A stretch of 64,000 nucleotides of DNA. Origin: Gnetum montanum. Taxonomy: Eukaryota; Streptophyta; Gnetopsida; Gnetales; Gnetaceae. The translations under genes were made by a program, and so were the position numbers. The stretch is from the NCBI GenBank assembly GCA_015680685.1, contig MNCI01033540.1, positions 7,643 to 71,642 on the forward strand, read 5' to 3'. This document shows, piece by piece, positions 11,391 through 24,799 of the stretch. The notes below the pieces were generated by a model that did no database searches, had not been told where the DNA came from, and saw only the letters and a program-made list of their open reading frames with translations. Position 1 is the first letter of the stretch. The number at the start of each line of letters is the position of its first letter.

Positions 11391-12131
11391 CCTATAAATA
11401 TAGCCCTTGGGCACATGATTCAGGGAGTTTTCTTTCAGTCAAGTAGCAAAATTCTTATAGTTTTTTCATTCGAGAGTTAGAATATTTTCCAAGTGCCCGT
11501 AATATAAGGTCTAACTGTAATTGGATCTTTATTCAAGCATTGATGTATGTTAACATACCATTGTGTTGGCAATACATAGGAGCTCTTTGATTCATCCTTG
11601 CAGGACTTGAGACTTTCTTTCTTTATGCATTTATACATTGTGATTTCATACAATTCACATTTAACATTATTCATTTAGCAATTGATTTTGATTAATTAAG
11701 TAATCAATTAAAATACACAAGCATGACCCCTCTGAACACATGTGTGACACTTGGTAGCTCAAAAATGGTTAGCATTTAACAACCCAGTAGTGTTTACATG
11801 AAGTTCAAGATGTGTCTGGGAAGTGGTGATCGTTACTTGTGTTAGGCTAGATTAGACATTAGTTCACTTATCATTTAATTACTCTCACTTTCATTATTGT
11901 TTTAGGTGATCAAATTGATAAAACATAAAATGTTAAAAATATTATGCCTCAATCACACTTAACCATACACTTGCATTTCACAAGTGAGACTGGGAAGACA
12001 ACCAATGGACAACATGAACTCACCATTTCTCTTTAGCATACTTGGTAATTAAGGTCTACAAAATTTGACCAAATAACATGTGAACACCTGTGATTCATAT
12101 GTTGGACGTATGGGTACCTCATCACTTATCA
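11391..12131 (+). repeat. Element B 5' LTR, second piece (TATA box, R, U5)
   Basis: Begins with the CCTAT duplication left by A1 and continues as CCTATAAATATAG, the LTR TATA box, then R-U5, ending CACTTATCA at 12131. It aligns over its whole length, about 90% by eye, with 26400-27134. Confidence 0.85.
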
Positions 12132-12132
12132 T

Positions 12133-12150
12133 TGGCACTATTTCCAAGGA
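12133..12150 (+). other. Element B primer-binding site (tRNA-Asp type)
   Basis: TGGCACTATTTCCAAGGA follows the LTR end by one base. It matches the tRNA-Asp complement at 12 of 18 bases, and five of the six differences are C-to-T or G-to-A transitions. Confidence 0.75.
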
Positions 12151-12298
12151 ACTTTAGTTCTACATGTGCTATCTAAACTTAGTGAAACTTAGTAACCTCA
12201 TTGTTCAAACCCTAATGTCAAATCTTACAAAAATAAAATTATTATTATAAATAAATTAAATCTTAACCACACACTACATATAGATTCACTAATATAAA

Positions 12299-14110
12299 AT
12301 GTCTTCTTCTCACAGGAGCCTATCTCTGCCCAAGATAGACTAAGTGCCTCAACAATACTAGGTGGTATATGGTCATCTTAATGAGTATGCACTAGACTTC
12401 ACCTTCATCTTACATCATGATGAAATGTTGCGATGGCACAACATGGAAGGCAACATTGTATTGCCACTGAATTGATCTATTCTAGCTAATGCTTTCCCAA
12501 CATGGACTTCAACATTTTAACAAGGAGTATGAGATGCGAGATTCCAATTCAAGGGATTACCATCCCACTAAAGCAGAAAGGTTAAGGGATTGTCAACTAG
12601 AGCACTGTAGGCACCCTCACTATGGCTTTAATGAACCTCTATTTTCCACTCAAAGCATGTTAAACATTGTAGAGATCAAGAGGATTCTAACAAGGAATGT
12701 AAAGGATAGTAGAATAAAGAGGCTGGACATGAACAACATCCCTCGATTTGAGGGAGGCTATAATGCTGATCCACAAAATCATCTCCAAGCCTTCCAAGAT
12801 GCATGTGCCTTGCAAAATATTGAGAACAATTGTTAGAAGTAGAAATTATTTCCAAGGACACTCATTATGGAAGAAGAAAACTAGTACCAGTCCTTGGAAC
12901 TATAATTAATCAAGCGGTGGAGCATGATGTTAGAATTATTTAATGAAAAATATCAAACATACTCACAAGTGTCCAACCAAAGGAAGCAAATCCAAGGGTG
13001 GAAACAAGGAAATCATGAGCCCTTGGATGCTACTATTGGCCAATACTACTCTTTGTTGCATAAGTGCCCCATCCATGGATATTCTTATCTTGATCAACTC
13101 TGCCATATTATAGACAAGCTACGATCTAAAACAAGGAAAAATTTTGGCATCTATGCTTAAGGGAGACTGACAGAGTTAAGCACCCGTCGGATCCAAAAGT
13201 TAATTGAGTAGGTAGCTAGGGAGGAGGGAGAATTGAGAAAGCAAGAAAGTTCAAAGGAATACAATAGGGATCCTTCCATTCACAAAAGTGGAATTTGATT
13301 TTGCCACAGTGAGGATGAGTTAATAAGAGATGAGGTGGCTAATCAGAAAACCTTGCCACTCTAGAAACTTTAGTCCAAAATTATGACTAAGGTTGACCAA
13401 TTATGAGACTCCATGAACAATAATTTTCAAGTTGTTTTAAAAATTGTTGAACAGTTCAAGGAACAAAGTGGTGAGTGTGAGCGTTGGAGACATAAGAAAG
13501 CTGAACATGCCATATCCAAGGGTAAGGATAAGATGACTATGATAAAGATGGTTGCATATAGCAAGTTAGATGATGTTGGTATGTGTGACATTTTCTAGTG
13601 TGAACATCCCAAGGGATGTTGTCCAATTATGTCACACTTACAGGAATCTAGGGTGTATGCCTTACATCTACAACTTGCACAAAGGAAAACACCCAAAATA
13701 TTTTCTTATCCACAAGGTAACTCTCGATAGTTTCACCAACCACAACAATATTATCCAAGTGGAACTCCACTATAACCTTATGAATTATACCAGCAGTGGT
13801 AGCAACCACAATCATGGGCGTTGGCACCTCCAAGACAACAGTACCCCTACCAGTAACTAGATTCCTATGGTTATTATGTTTAGCAACCTTCATCTCCATA
13901 GGACTTTCTAGTCATGTTGCTACTTACAAACCTCACCACTACCCTCTTGAAGTTTACCGACCACCATATGTAAGGAGGGATGCTAACTACTATCCTCATG
14001 CTCTTCCTATTCTTGCACCTACTCCTCTACCTCCTACATAGCTACCACCTACTCCATCCATGCAAGGTGAATTGCCTATCCAACCACAACAAAGAAATGC
14101 TACAAGGGTG
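12299..14110 (+). pseudogene. Element B gag, broken
   Basis: The first ATG is at 12299, but the frame stops after a few codons. The gag core is readable in pieces: about 12700-12836 (DMNNIPRFEGGYNADPQNHL), 12924-13160 (MLELFNEKYQTY, then HEPLDATIGQYYSLLHKCP and CHIIDKL) and a Lys/Glu-rich linker to about 13560. A damaged zinc-knuckle-like CD..CEHPKGC motif lies near 13585-13620. A Gln/Pro/Tyr-rich tail follows, with many PPY-like triplets, to about 14110. This domain order is that of Athila-type gag. Element C (59137 onward) has the same protein in a similar state. Confidence 0.7.
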
Positions 14111-14212
14111 ATTAATCTGCAACTGGTTAGCTAACCAAGTGGGTCAGAACCATGATCAAGAAAAAGATCCTTCTTCTGACCTTGTAGTCCACGAAATACC
14201 TTAGACACACCA

Positions 14213-14800
14213 ATGGTTGGTGGCCTTGCTCCTTCACCTTCCTCTGCATCACCTTTATTCAAGTCCCTTTCAAACAAAAATCCCTCTCAAATCCATACCA
14301 TGATGTTGACCCATGTTGTATCTAATTGGATTCAAGCCCATAACCTACCCAGGAAGTTAGCCAATCTTGGGAGTCCCTTAGTATATTTGCAAATTTCTTG
14401 GAATGAGCCTTGTAAAGCTCTTCTTGACTCTGGTTTCAAGGTTAATCTGATCTCCAATGAGATGTACATTATGTGGAACCTTCCTACCTTAAAGAAGAGC
14501 AACATCAGGCTAGAGCTGGCAAACTAGTCCATCACTATTCCATTGGAACTAGTAGAAGACATCATGACCATTGTTTGTGGGTGGTCATATCCTACCAAAT
14601 TCCTAGTAATCAAGGAGGAGAACTGTAAAGGGGACTTCCCAATTATTATGGAAAGGATGTGGTTAAGCATTGTTGATGCTAAAATGGGCATTAGAAATCT
14701 TTCCTTAGAGATATCCAAAGAAAGTGAATTTGGGAAGATCGAGAAGAAGAGGGTTCCATGTATCATGTACAATGATTCAGGGTGCCATTGTGTGTAGAAG
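14213..14800 (+). pseudogene. Element B aspartic protease, broken
   Basis: Two overlapping open pieces (14213-14527 and 14543-14797) are separated by a stop. The active-site motif is visible as ALLDSG followed by VNLIS; retropepsins of this lineage normally show LLDSG(A/S).VNL. Downstream pieces CGWSYPTKFLVIKEE, FPIIMERMWLS and MGIRNLSLEI match the order in element C (61740-61976), where the catalytic Asp is changed. The frame is broken, so no active enzyme is expected. Confidence 0.7.
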
Positions 14801-15334
14801 TTATGGTTAATGAAGTAAACATCTATCTCTACATGCAAGCAATGTGCACTAGAAGCTAAAATTCAAAGATGTTTGTACATGGAAACCACAAAACAAAAAG
14901 GAACCTAGTGGTTGACAGCTAATTCTAGTAGCAATACATTGTTCATGGAACCTGCTAAGGGGCTAATGAGTGATTATGTTGCAAGTATGGATGAACTTGA
15001 GCTAGTTCATCACTAGCTCTCTACGAAAGTAAATGATGATATCAATTGGGGAGAGTTGGAGATTCTTAACAATTTCAAACAAGAACCTCTTGAATTAAAG
15101 ACACTACCGATTGGAATAGAGTATGTGTTCTTAAAAAATGGAAAGTTAGTCATTATTAATGCCAAACTTATTGCAAGACAAAAGAAGATGTTGATGAATG
15201 TTATGGAAAAATGGTTAGTAGCCTTTGCCTGGTCATATCTTGAGCTCACAGGAATAGATCCAAGAATATACTAGCACTAGATATACATTAACCTTTTCGT
15301 TAAGCTGAAATAATAGCCGTAGTTATGATTGACT

Positions 15335-15915
15335 CCCAAATTAGATTAGATTCTCAAAGAGGAGATCGAGCAACTCCTCAAGGTGAGATTCATCTACCCT
15401 ATTGCAAATAGTGAGTGGGTTAGTCCACTTGTGATCATGACCAAGAAAATAGGTAACTGGAAAGTATGCATTAACTTCTGGCTGCTCAATATGACAACTT
15501 TCAAAGATCATTTTCCATTATGCTTTGTTGACCAAGTGTTGTTGGACATCATTTTTGGGCATAGCTACTACAGCTTTCTAGATGGTTATAGTGGCTATAA
15601 CCAAATCCAAATTGCACTAGAGGACCAGACAAAGATGACTTTCACAAGTCCTTGGGGGACTTTCACTTATCATCAAATGCCATTTGGTCTATATAATGCC
15701 ATAGCTACATTTCAACGATTTGTCCTTAGCATTTTCCAACAACAAATTGGTAGCAAGGTAGAAGTCTTCATGGATGACTTTTCTACCTACAGAGATTCAT
15801 TTGAGTAAGCCCTAGATTGTCTTGAGTAGGTGTTGAAGTGATGTGTCAGAAAAAACCTTCAACTCAATTGGAAAAATAGCCATCTTATGGTCTAGGACGG
15901 CATAGTCTTGGGGCA
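15335..15915 (+). pseudogene. Element B reverse transcriptase domain, broken
   Basis: The longest open piece is 15383-15808 (141 residues). Gypsy reverse transcriptase landmarks occur in order: FIYPIANSEWVSPLVIM, then INFWLLN, FLDGYSGYNQI, TFTSPWGTFTYHQMPFGL, and the catalytic box VFMDDFS with both aspartates. FLDGYSGYNQI is typical of Athila/Tat-group elements. A stop at 15806-15808 and several further stops in the thumb region end the frame. This is the best-preserved pol part in the window. Confidence 0.85.
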
Positions 15916-16149
15916 TCATATCTCAAAAGTAGGAATTGAGGTGGACCCTAAAAAGATAAGGATCATCCAAGAAATAACCCATCAACTAGAAATAGTTAAA
16001 GAAGTGTGATCATTCCTTGGTCAAACTAGCTACTACTGGTGCTTCATTGAGAACTTTTCCAAAATTTTCAAGCCATTGGTTGAATTAACAAAGAAATATG
16101 CACCATTTTCTAGACCCCTACATGTGAAATAGAATTTTAACAACTAAAG

Positions 16150-16620
16150 CAGAAGCTTGTTGACACCCTAATTATACAAGCACCTAATTGGTCCAAGCTA
16201 TTTCATGTGATGATCAATGCGTCAAATTATGCTTTATGGTCAGTGCTTATGTAAATGTATGATCAAAGACATCCATATTACATTCATTCTGCAAGCTAAA
16301 GTATCGTAGGTGCATAGCTAAACTACACCACTATGGAAAAAGAGTTGATGGCGGTGGTGTTTACCTTAGAAAAGTTCAAGCACTATGTGCTTGGTTATAA
16401 ATTTTTCATGCACAAAAATCATAGTGCCATCCAATTTTTAATGAATAAACCAATGGTAAGTCCCCATGTCATATGATGACTTGTGATTTTTCAAGAGTTT
16501 TATCTCACAATGGTAGACCGAAAGGGTATGGAAAATGTGGTTGCTATCCACTTATTATGGCTAAGATGGGATGACAAGGAGAAAGAGAGCCCCTTATCTG
16601 ATCAATTTCTTGATGAATAC
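16150..16620 (+). pseudogene. Element B RNase H domain, broken
   Basis: On the plus strand the conserved stretch ASNYALWSVL, then TTMEKELMAVVFTLEKFKHYVLG and a degraded 'HKNHSAIQFL' block, follow reverse transcriptase at the usual distance. Gypsy elements show D.SD.A.G, T.EKELLA and TDH.AL at these positions; the first and last Asp are altered here. Stops interrupt the frame (for example at about 16252 and 16300). Confidence 0.75.
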
Positions 16621-16764
16621 CTCTTTTCAGGCCCTATTAGAGCATAAATGCCCAATGAACCAAGATGGTATGATGTCATTCTTACTTATCTATTCAAGCA
16701 AGAACTATCACAAGGGCTAGACACCTGGAAGAAATAAAAATTTCTTCACTAGGTTAAGCATTTC

Positions 16765-17960
16765 ATGGAAATCAATAGGAACCTTTACAAAGTATGTCTT
16801 GATGGCCTGGTATGCTGGTGTGTCCCTGACATAGATCAACTACATGTTCTCCAGGATGCTCATGGAGGACCTTGTGGGGGCCATTATGCTGGGAGACACA
16901 CAACCATAAAAATCCTCATGCCAGGATATTACTGGCCAATAATCCTCAGATATGCACACTAGTTCGTACATGCTTGTAATCATTTTCAGAGAGATGACGA
17001 AATGACAACTTGAATGGAGGGGCCATAACAATGGATTCAACCTCTCGAGCTATTTGGGGCATTGACTTTATGGGTTCCATCACACCTATGTCAAATGGAA
17101 AGGCATATATAATAGTTACAATTGACTATTATACTAAATGGGTAGAAGCAACAACTATCAGTGACTGTACATCCACTATTGCTACTCATTTTGTACAATA
17201 GAACATCATAAACAGGTTTGGTGTGCCTCATGCACTAACTTCTGACAATGGAACTCATTTCATAGGTGCCACTTCCCAAAAACTGATGCAGCACTTGGGG
17301 GTTGAGCACAAACTCACAACACCTTATCACCCTCAAGCCAATGGTCAAGTTGAAGTCACTAACTGAGAGATTATGAAAATTCTAACATGAACTATTAGCA
17401 AGTACTAAAGGAACTAAAGCGTCAAATTAAATGATGCCCTTTGGACCTATTGATCCACATGGAAGCTTCTCATATGTCATTCTCCCTATAAGCTTGTGTA
17501 TAGAAAACTACCAACACTACGCATTCAATCTAAGCTCTGTACACTCTCTACAGCCTATGACCTTGACATGGATCTAAGTCTAGCACAAACAGAAAGATTA
17601 ATGAATCTCAACTTGCTAGATGAAAATTGATTAATGGCCTTATTATCCAATGAAGTGCATAAGACATTCAACAAGAAACACCATGACTTTAAAATAAGAA
17701 AAGTCAAGTTTCAACTAGGAGACAAGGTTCTCTACTAAAATCTTGCACACGTACCTCAACAAACCAAGTTTCAAATGTTGTGAGAACGACCTTACATTAT
17801 CGAAGAGACTTTTCCATCTAAGGTTATGATCATATATAAACTTGATAGCCTAGAAAAAAAGTAATTAGTCAACATCCAACAATTAAAGCCTTTCCATGAG
17901 CCCAAGCCAACCAACTCAACAAGCACCTTGCAAGATGGACAATCATGCTCAATCTTTTGG
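16765..17960 (+). pseudogene. Element B integrase and C-terminal region, broken
   Basis: An HHCC-like N-terminal part is visible at 16840-16990 (DAHGGPCGGHYAGRHT, then CNHF). The catalytic core follows: WGIDFMG near 17050, TSDNGTHF near 17240 and GQVEVTN near 17345, placing the D, D and E of the DDE triad. After the core, pieces such as FQLGDKVLY (about 17710) and LKPFHEP (about 17885) are usual for the C-terminal domain of plant gypsy integrase. Stops occur in all parts. Confidence 0.8.
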
Positions 17961-20023
17961 ATCTCCTCCTTCCAACTTAGTTATGGGGGAGATATCCATC
18001 CATACTAATACTTTAAGTGACTTCTTATTCTTTCAACTTTTTTTTTACACATTTTTGATTCTACAACCTTTTTCTTTTCATATTCTTTATTTTACATCCT
18101 TTTGTTTTTAGGTTTTTGATCTTTTCTAATTTTTTGTTTTATACCATCATTAGTATATGTCATATCTCATGAATATCTTTTAATTTCTTTTATATTTTCT
18201 CATGTTTGGTATAATTTTATACTCTTTTTGCTAATAAGGTGCCAAGTACAATGGTAATGTGCTACTTGATGGTGGTTTGTATCATTTATGATTTGATTGT
18301 CGATGTCTAGTTTCTAACTTTGAATGTCATTATTGACAACTAGGACATGGTTTCTTTTCATGTAATAGGCAATGAGTCCACATCATCAACCCATCCGCAC
18401 ACTCTATGGTTTTCCTTTTCTTGGAAACATGCAATTCCCTTTTCATTAATACAACTTTAACAAATTTGTGACTTATGTAGTTTCCAAAATTGGAAAGGAC
18501 TCGAAGGTTTGGATAGGGTGTGGCTTCAAAGGGATGCAGTATTCTTTGTGCTTTTCCATTTTCCTATGTGCAGGTGATGTTCTTGTAGACTTCTCATCAT
18601 TTTGTATCATTTCACAATAGGAAGTTGAATAAGTCCTTACATGATGTGGTCCTCATCAAAAAATAAAAGAAAAAGAAGATGAGGATTCAACACACACCCC
18701 TTGGACAAAATAAATGTGAAAATGCATGGATCCTTGCATGGTGTGGTTTCCATTCAAAAAATAAAAAATAAATAATAATAATAATAATAATACAGGAATT
18801 CAAAGCACACCCCTTAGACTAAATAAAAGGGCTACAAGCACTTGTTATGGGACTTGTCTTGTCTACTCTAACTTAGGCCCTTTCTCACTTCCTACTTCTT
18901 CTCCAATTTGAAATGGTGGTTGTTTTGTGGGAGCATTTTTGTGTCTTAGGGGATGGACTAGTATTTGAATGTTGAGGTGAAGTCACTGAAAGTGGTTGGT
19001 TTTTGTCTGGACTAAGGATGGATGCTACTAAGTTATTTAATCACAAAATCCACAAGGGACTTCATGTGACCATAATTAGGAACTCCATTCCATTCTCTCT
19101 CTCATTCATCTATGCTTTTCATGTCTCACCCCACTACCAATTTCATGTTTTGATTCGATGTTATGATTCAATGTGTTAGGATTCTTAGTCAATTACTTCT
19201 GGGTTTTTGTACTTAACCTTCCATAACCATTAATCATCCACAGAGCCAACAAACTCCCTAGTTCGAAGTTATGCAAGGGCATAAAATGCTTGTACCTACT
19301 TTTGGAAGGACCCACTTGCATATCTTTTGGTTTGGTTAAGTTAAGTTCTTTAACCTTAGACATTTTTTACAATTGAATTCTTTTTATTTACCCCATCAAT
19401 GCCATCCAATTGTGTACATATTCACAACTATTTTTAGTGAATTCTTTCCTTTTATTGTTGTGAATTTCTATATCCTCTTTTTAGTATTCCTTGTGTTAAG
19501 CTTTTTTTGAATTTTATGTACTGCTTCTCTTACCTAACCTATTTGTCAATCTTACCACTAACATTATCAAGCAACCAATCTACCACAATTACAACTTAGC
19601 AAGGTATAACCACTAATGAGACAAGGTATGCAACTGCTATGTGTTACACTTTATATACTAATCCTTGATTTTATTGTGATTGCAATGAAAAGCATGGACT
19701 AGAAGTGGAACTATCTTCACCAAGGATGATGCAACAATATCACTCATGGGAGATTGTTCATGACCACTAGATCTCTTCTACCTCTCCCTCATTCTTCTAT
19801 TTCCAAGAGGGGTTGGATGTCAATTGCATCTAAGGATGTTCTTTCCTATTGTCATGAACACCCAATTTTGTACACATTTGTAATGATATATGATTGGGCA
19901 CTTTTTTATTTGGTTGTTTCCTCTATGTCACTCTACATGTCAGTCAAACATTCCATACCTCCTAATATATTTTGTAAGGGACTTGTTCCTCTTCCTCTAT
20001 ACTCAAGGACAAGATTTCATTTA
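17961..20023 (+). other. Element B 3' spacer
   Basis: About 2 kb between integrase and the 3' LTR, with T-rich runs (18030-18240) and an (AAT)n run near 18765-18791. No long frame is seen. A block near 19270-19330 (GGGCATAAAATGC, ACCTACTTTTGGAAGGACCC) is clearly related to blocks in A2 (about 24435-24485) and A3 (about 43165-43215), so part of the A-family 3' region derives from this spacer or shares its ancestor. Confidence 0.6.
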
Positions 20024-20071
20024 GTCATGGGGGTATGATGAATCATGTTTTATATGAGCCCTGATATTAGG
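20024..20071 (+). repeat. Element B polypurine tract and first 36 bp of its 3' LTR
   Basis: AGTCATGGGGGTA is followed by TGATGAAT at 20036. Bases 20036-20071 align with the start of B's 5' LTR (3204 onward). A2 then begins at 20072, and B's LTR resumes at 26289. Confidence 0.8.
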
Positions 20072-20957
20072 TGATGAACCATGATTTGTCAAGCTCCAAT
20101 ATCGAACCTACAATATCGGATCCATGATATCAGGTATGCGATATCACAACCTGGCCAATGATATCAGATGCATGATATCATGACTCTTGTGTAAGCCTTT
20201 AAATAAACATGTGGATGCATAGGAAAGGGAGTCAGTTAGTGTTGGAGTTAGTTAAAGTAAGTATAGAAGTAAAGTCCTTTTGTTCATTTTTAGTTCATCT
20301 CAACCCTTTCCCTAGTGCATGCTTGTAGTGTGATGATTGTAATTGTACAGAACCTTTATTCGAGTGTGATGTACTTGGACATGCACATCACTAGCAATAA
20401 AGATCGAGATTACTTCATCATTGCATCATTGACTTAGTTTTAATTGTTTAATTGTTATTTATTATTTTCTTAATTAATATTTCTTTACCTTCCTCTACTA
20501 TCCCTATTATTAAACACAGAATGAGTACGACTTAATCATAAGCATTTAAGTGTGACTACTTAGTATCTCAGAAGTGTATCTAGAAGTGTTAAAGTAACAT
20601 GCACTTGGTAATCCTAGAAGTAGTACATGAGGTCTAAGATGTGTATGGATGATTAAGGATGAATTCTCATTGCACTTATGTAGCTTACATTCTCTTCTCC
20701 CATTCCCTCTTAACTTAATCAAAGTTATTTTCCATTGCATCTAGGAGTCGCACTAGTTTAGGACAACATCAGACACCTCAGTTTGGACTAAACCATATGT
20801 GACAAAGAAAATACTAGACCAAGTGGGAAGACAGCAAACTGCAATCAACATGTAACTATCAAAATACCACAACTATCCCATCTGCAAAGTTCAACTAGAT
20901 CATGCATGAACACTCGTATTCGTATGGTTGAATGTAGGGGTACCTCGCCACTCATCA
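20072..20957 (+). repeat. A2 5' LTR
   Basis: An 886-bp LTR with TGATGA...TCATCA ends. U3 (about 20095-20190) contains five or so GATATC-type palindrome units in decayed form, followed by TTTAAATAAAC in the TATA position. Closely related to 25426-26283. Confidence 0.85.
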
Positions 20958-20958
20958 T

Positions 20959-20976
20959 TGGTGTTGTTGCCAGGGA
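20959..20976 (+). other. A2 primer-binding site (tRNA-Asp type)
   Basis: TGGTGTTGTTGCCAGGGA matches the tRNA-Asp complement at 14 of 18 bases. All four differences are C-to-T or G-to-A, three of them at CpG positions of the intact site. Confidence 0.85.
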
Positions 20977-21090
20977 TAGTATTAGTTATCTAGATTAGTT
21001 ACATCATCCAAGATCGTTGTAATGAAGCATTAATGTTATGTCTTTTAGAAAAGATATTAATTTCAAGTAAGTCACACATAATTTGTAATA

Positions 21091-23395
21091 ATGTCTCCAT
21101 CACAAGACCATGCTAATGCCACAACTAGTGTAGCAATTCATTGGAGAACCAACAAATTATATGATGATGAAGATGAAGTTTGGAATACTCAACCTTATGT
21201 AGTGATCCCCTATGTTCATGAACACCCCAATGGTACTCAAGGACTCTTGTCATCCAACTCTGACACCTCTATCCTGTAGAACAAGAGGGCTCGTAAGGCC
21301 TAGGACGTTCTTAATAGTTAACAAGAATTTATCTAGGTATGATTAGAAGACTTAAAAAAGTCATGATGAATTTTTCAATTCTTTCTCTTCCTCTACCCCT
21401 TCAATTTTAGGTTGTAATATGGATGACCATCTTTCAAGGGATCGATGTGGAACTAAAATTCAAGCTCACAGGAAAAATCTAGAATGCCAACATTAACAAG
21501 GACAACATTTTTCCAACTCACAAATTCATAACCTGCCTAGTGATGATGAACCTCTGCTAGCCACTAAGAGCCTAATGCATATACAAGAGACTATTCAAAT
21601 ATCCTACAGGTATCACAAAGAAAGTCATCTACCCAGGCTTGATTTAAACAACTTTTCCAAGTTTTTAGGAGGCTATGATTTAGATCCGCAATAGCATTTA
21701 CAAGCCTTCTATGATGCTTGTGCATGGAAAAATATTGATAATGGTTTGCAAAAAATTAAGCTATTTCCTATGACAGTTATTCGCCAAGCAAAAGTATGGT
21801 ACAGATCCTAAAACCAAAATCAATTTGTATATGGCCAACAATGGTAGAACTCTTTACTGAACAATATCAAACCTATGCCAGAGTGTCAGCCTTGAGGAGA
21901 CAAATCCAAGAATGGAAACAAGGGTAACATGAAAGCTTCAACATGGCCTTAGAAAGATACTCTTCTTTGTTAAAAAAATTCCCAGGCCATGGGTTCTCTA
22001 AGGAGAGGCTAATGTATCACATCATGGATGGACTTCATAATGAAACAAGGAAGAATCTAGGGATGTATGCCCTTGGTCAACTATATGAGCTACAGACCCA
22101 CAAACTCCAAGAGCTTATCTAATGGGTAGCAAAAGAAGAAGGAGAAATAACTAAATGGGAGAATGCTGAAAGTTCTCAACAAGACTAAAATCTCAACTTA
22201 GCAAGGGTCCATGATCATGAAGAGGAGAAATCAGCTCACTTCAAGGAGGTGAAATCATCTTTGCCAATCCTACAATCACTAGGTGAAATTCAGGCAAAGA
22301 TTAATAAGATGATGAAATGGGTACATAAAAAATATGGAGAATATGCTAACATTAGTAGAGGTAGAACTATGCCAAATCAAGAAACAGGATAGGACACCAT
22401 GCAACAATTAGAACAAAGGGTTGAAGACAATAAGAATAGGAGATCAACTACCAATCATACGTATCAATGTAATGTTTGTCTATATAATCACCCCAAATGA
22501 AAATGCCCAATATTGTCACATTTACATGAGCATTGGTGAGGAATGCTACATCTAGATTTCATATAGAAATATCTGGTTCAACCACAATGGAAAAAACCCC
22601 AGTCATGGGGAAAACCACTACCAACTAGACCATACCCTTTATATGTCCCAATGCCAAATGCTTATTATGTGCAACACCCTATTTCTCCAATTGGATCAAC
22701 ATCCTCTACTTCACCTCATTGCTATCATTCTTTTGAGAACTATTCACCCATGTCCTCTCCAACAAGATCACCACCTTATGTGCCTTCTAATTTTCCTCAA
22801 CCTTAATATTCCCTTCACCTCCTTCTACATCACAACACCAATTGTACTAGAAGGTTTTTCACCACAACACCAACCCACAAATGTTACTTGTGATGCTACT
22901 ATCAATAGTAATCAAGGTACTCAAAAGTGTTCTTTCTTTAGGCATGGCTATAAATAGAAATAGAATGATTCTGAAACCACTACATCCTCCAACTTAACAC
23001 AAGACAAATTCTATGATGCATCTTTATCCTCGAACTTAGTGCCTCCTATTAGTTTATTTGGATCACCAATCAATGCTCCAACAGCCATGCGACCCAATGA
23101 ATATAACCACATAGGGAGACATATTGATCCTTGCATACCATCTTATGGTCACAGGTCCTATAGTGGGTTAGCTACTTATCACATGACCACATCTTATAAT
23201 CTAGCCCACTATGTTTACTATAATCAAGTTTGTGCACCCCAATTTGGGTACATTCCTACTATCATACCAAAAGACACCCAATGGTTGAGATATGACTAAA
23301 CTCCAATCTTTCGAACATGCATGGATCAAAATTTTTCATTTATTAATTCTAGCCCTATTCAAAGGTGCACTCATGGGGGACACCCTCCATTCTAA
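21091..23395 (+). pseudogene. A2 gag, broken
   Basis: Starts MSPSQDHANATTS at 21091 and ends at the TAA at 23393. The gag core lies at about 21630-22190 (FLGGYDLDP, MVELFTEQYQTYARVSALRR, then HHIMDGL-like and LYELQTHKLQELI), followed by a damaged zinc knuckle CNVCLYNHP (about 22470-22510) and a long Pro/Ser/Thr/Tyr-rich tail. Eight or more stops are scattered through it. Compared with A3 it is collinear and about full length. Gag forms the particle shell; here it can only be a relic. Confidence 0.75.
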
Positions 23396-24133
23396 CAAAT
23401 AGAATTAATAAATGTTTTTTCTTTTCTTTAATTTTACAAATTTTTGTTTTCCATTTCTTTCATCTTTCAATTTGTTGTTTTATCTTTTTATTTGTTGTTT
23501 CATCCTTTTATTTATTGTTTTATCTTTTTATCTTCTTATGGGTAATCACATCTATGAATAAAACACTCATGTGACTCGTTGGTTGAGGTGTTGTTCTATG
23601 CTACCCATCACATCCACCCAATCATTCTATTAATAAGAGGTTCTACTCTGGGTACGATGATATTCTTGTTATCATGAAAAATTAAAAGTAATTTTGTGCT
23701 CATTATGCCTAGAGTGAAAAATGATGGACTAAGAGAGAATGGCTAGGGTGTGATGTCAAGGGGACTTGTGGATTCTCTTTGGTGACATCTGTAGGAGTTA
23801 TCATGCAGCTTGGTTGTACTAAGATCCTTGTAGATCTAACAACAATGAGAGTAAGAATAATAAAGGCACTTAATAAAGAAACCCAATGCTATTCGAGGGG
23901 GTTCCACTGGAAAGAAATGCATCCATGCTTGAAGGTAGGGGGATCCTCTAAATTAAACATTTAAAAAAAAAAGAAGAAAAGAGGGGGAAAATAGAATGTG
24001 TGAAAGTGGCCAAGAAAAATTTATGCCACAAAGAAATTCCAAATCATTCCTCCCTTGCACAAAACACCAAGTGATCGTACGCCTTGCTATTATGATGCTC
24101 TTATGGTTGTCCATCATTGGATGAAACAATGTG

Positions 24134-24394
24134 ATGTCATTGATCGAAGAAATGGACTTGGTCTTCATTTTGGAGCGATGGGCTAACGACACATTAATCA
24201 TGTCCTACACTCAAGATTCATTGTGCCCTGGGTTAATTATCTCATGTCCCAATCTCTACAATCCCTTCTACAATGTGCATCATTTCATTGTTCATGTATT
24301 TGTGACTCTTGTCTTGTGTAGCATTGAATTCATATCTCATCACAATGGCATCTACATGTGTGTGTTTTGTGCAACTAGTGAGGATTATATTTAA
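24134..24394 (+). CDS. A2 copy of the 87-codon conserved open frame, uninterrupted, function unknown
   Basis: This is the only one of the three copies with no internal stop. From the ATG at 24134 to the TAA it encodes 86 residues with SLCPG, PNLYNPFY, and an IYMCVFC end. It has Cys, His and Tyr in its second half but no recognised zinc-finger spacing and no signal peptide. A1 (8203-8463) and A3 (42871-43131) align without any indel over 261 nt, although the flanks do contain indels. It could be a real small protein of family A, or part of an RNA signal that happens to be open. Confidence 0.35.
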   Translation: MSLIEEMDLVFILERWANDTLIMSYTQDSLCPGLIISCPNLYNPFYNVHHFIVHVFVTLVLCSIEFISHHNGIYMCVFCATSEDYI

Positions 24395-24799
24395 ACCTTT
24401 TAATGCCTACGAACATTTTTAGGCATGGTTACGTAAGGGCATCATAGGTAGGAACCTACTTTGAGGAGGATCCACTTGCATAACCTTTCTAATTTACACT
24501 CATTGCACATCATCATCACATCATTTTATACCCTCTAAGTACTTCATTGTCAAATCTATTCTTTCCTTTGTCATCATTTTATCAAACGTTCCTCAAAACC
24601 ATTACATGTCCTTTTATGTGTCACCTAAACAAATCAAGTCCAACATTAAAATTTTAAGGAAACTTCCTTGAAAAAGTTTCTAACTCTAAAATCACACTAA
24701 GCAAAGAATTTAACATTTATTAAAGGTAATCAATAAGGTATGAAATAATTGAACTTCTTTCAATAACCTTACTAACAATTGATCTTCGTGTGATTATAG

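Noticed and set aside
20036-20957. A shared LTR joining element B to A2 (tandem LTR array)
   Set aside because: The purine tract before 20036 first suggested this. Bases 20036-20071 match the start of B's own LTR, and A2 starts at 20072 with a near-perfect 5-bp duplication, so simple nesting explains everything.
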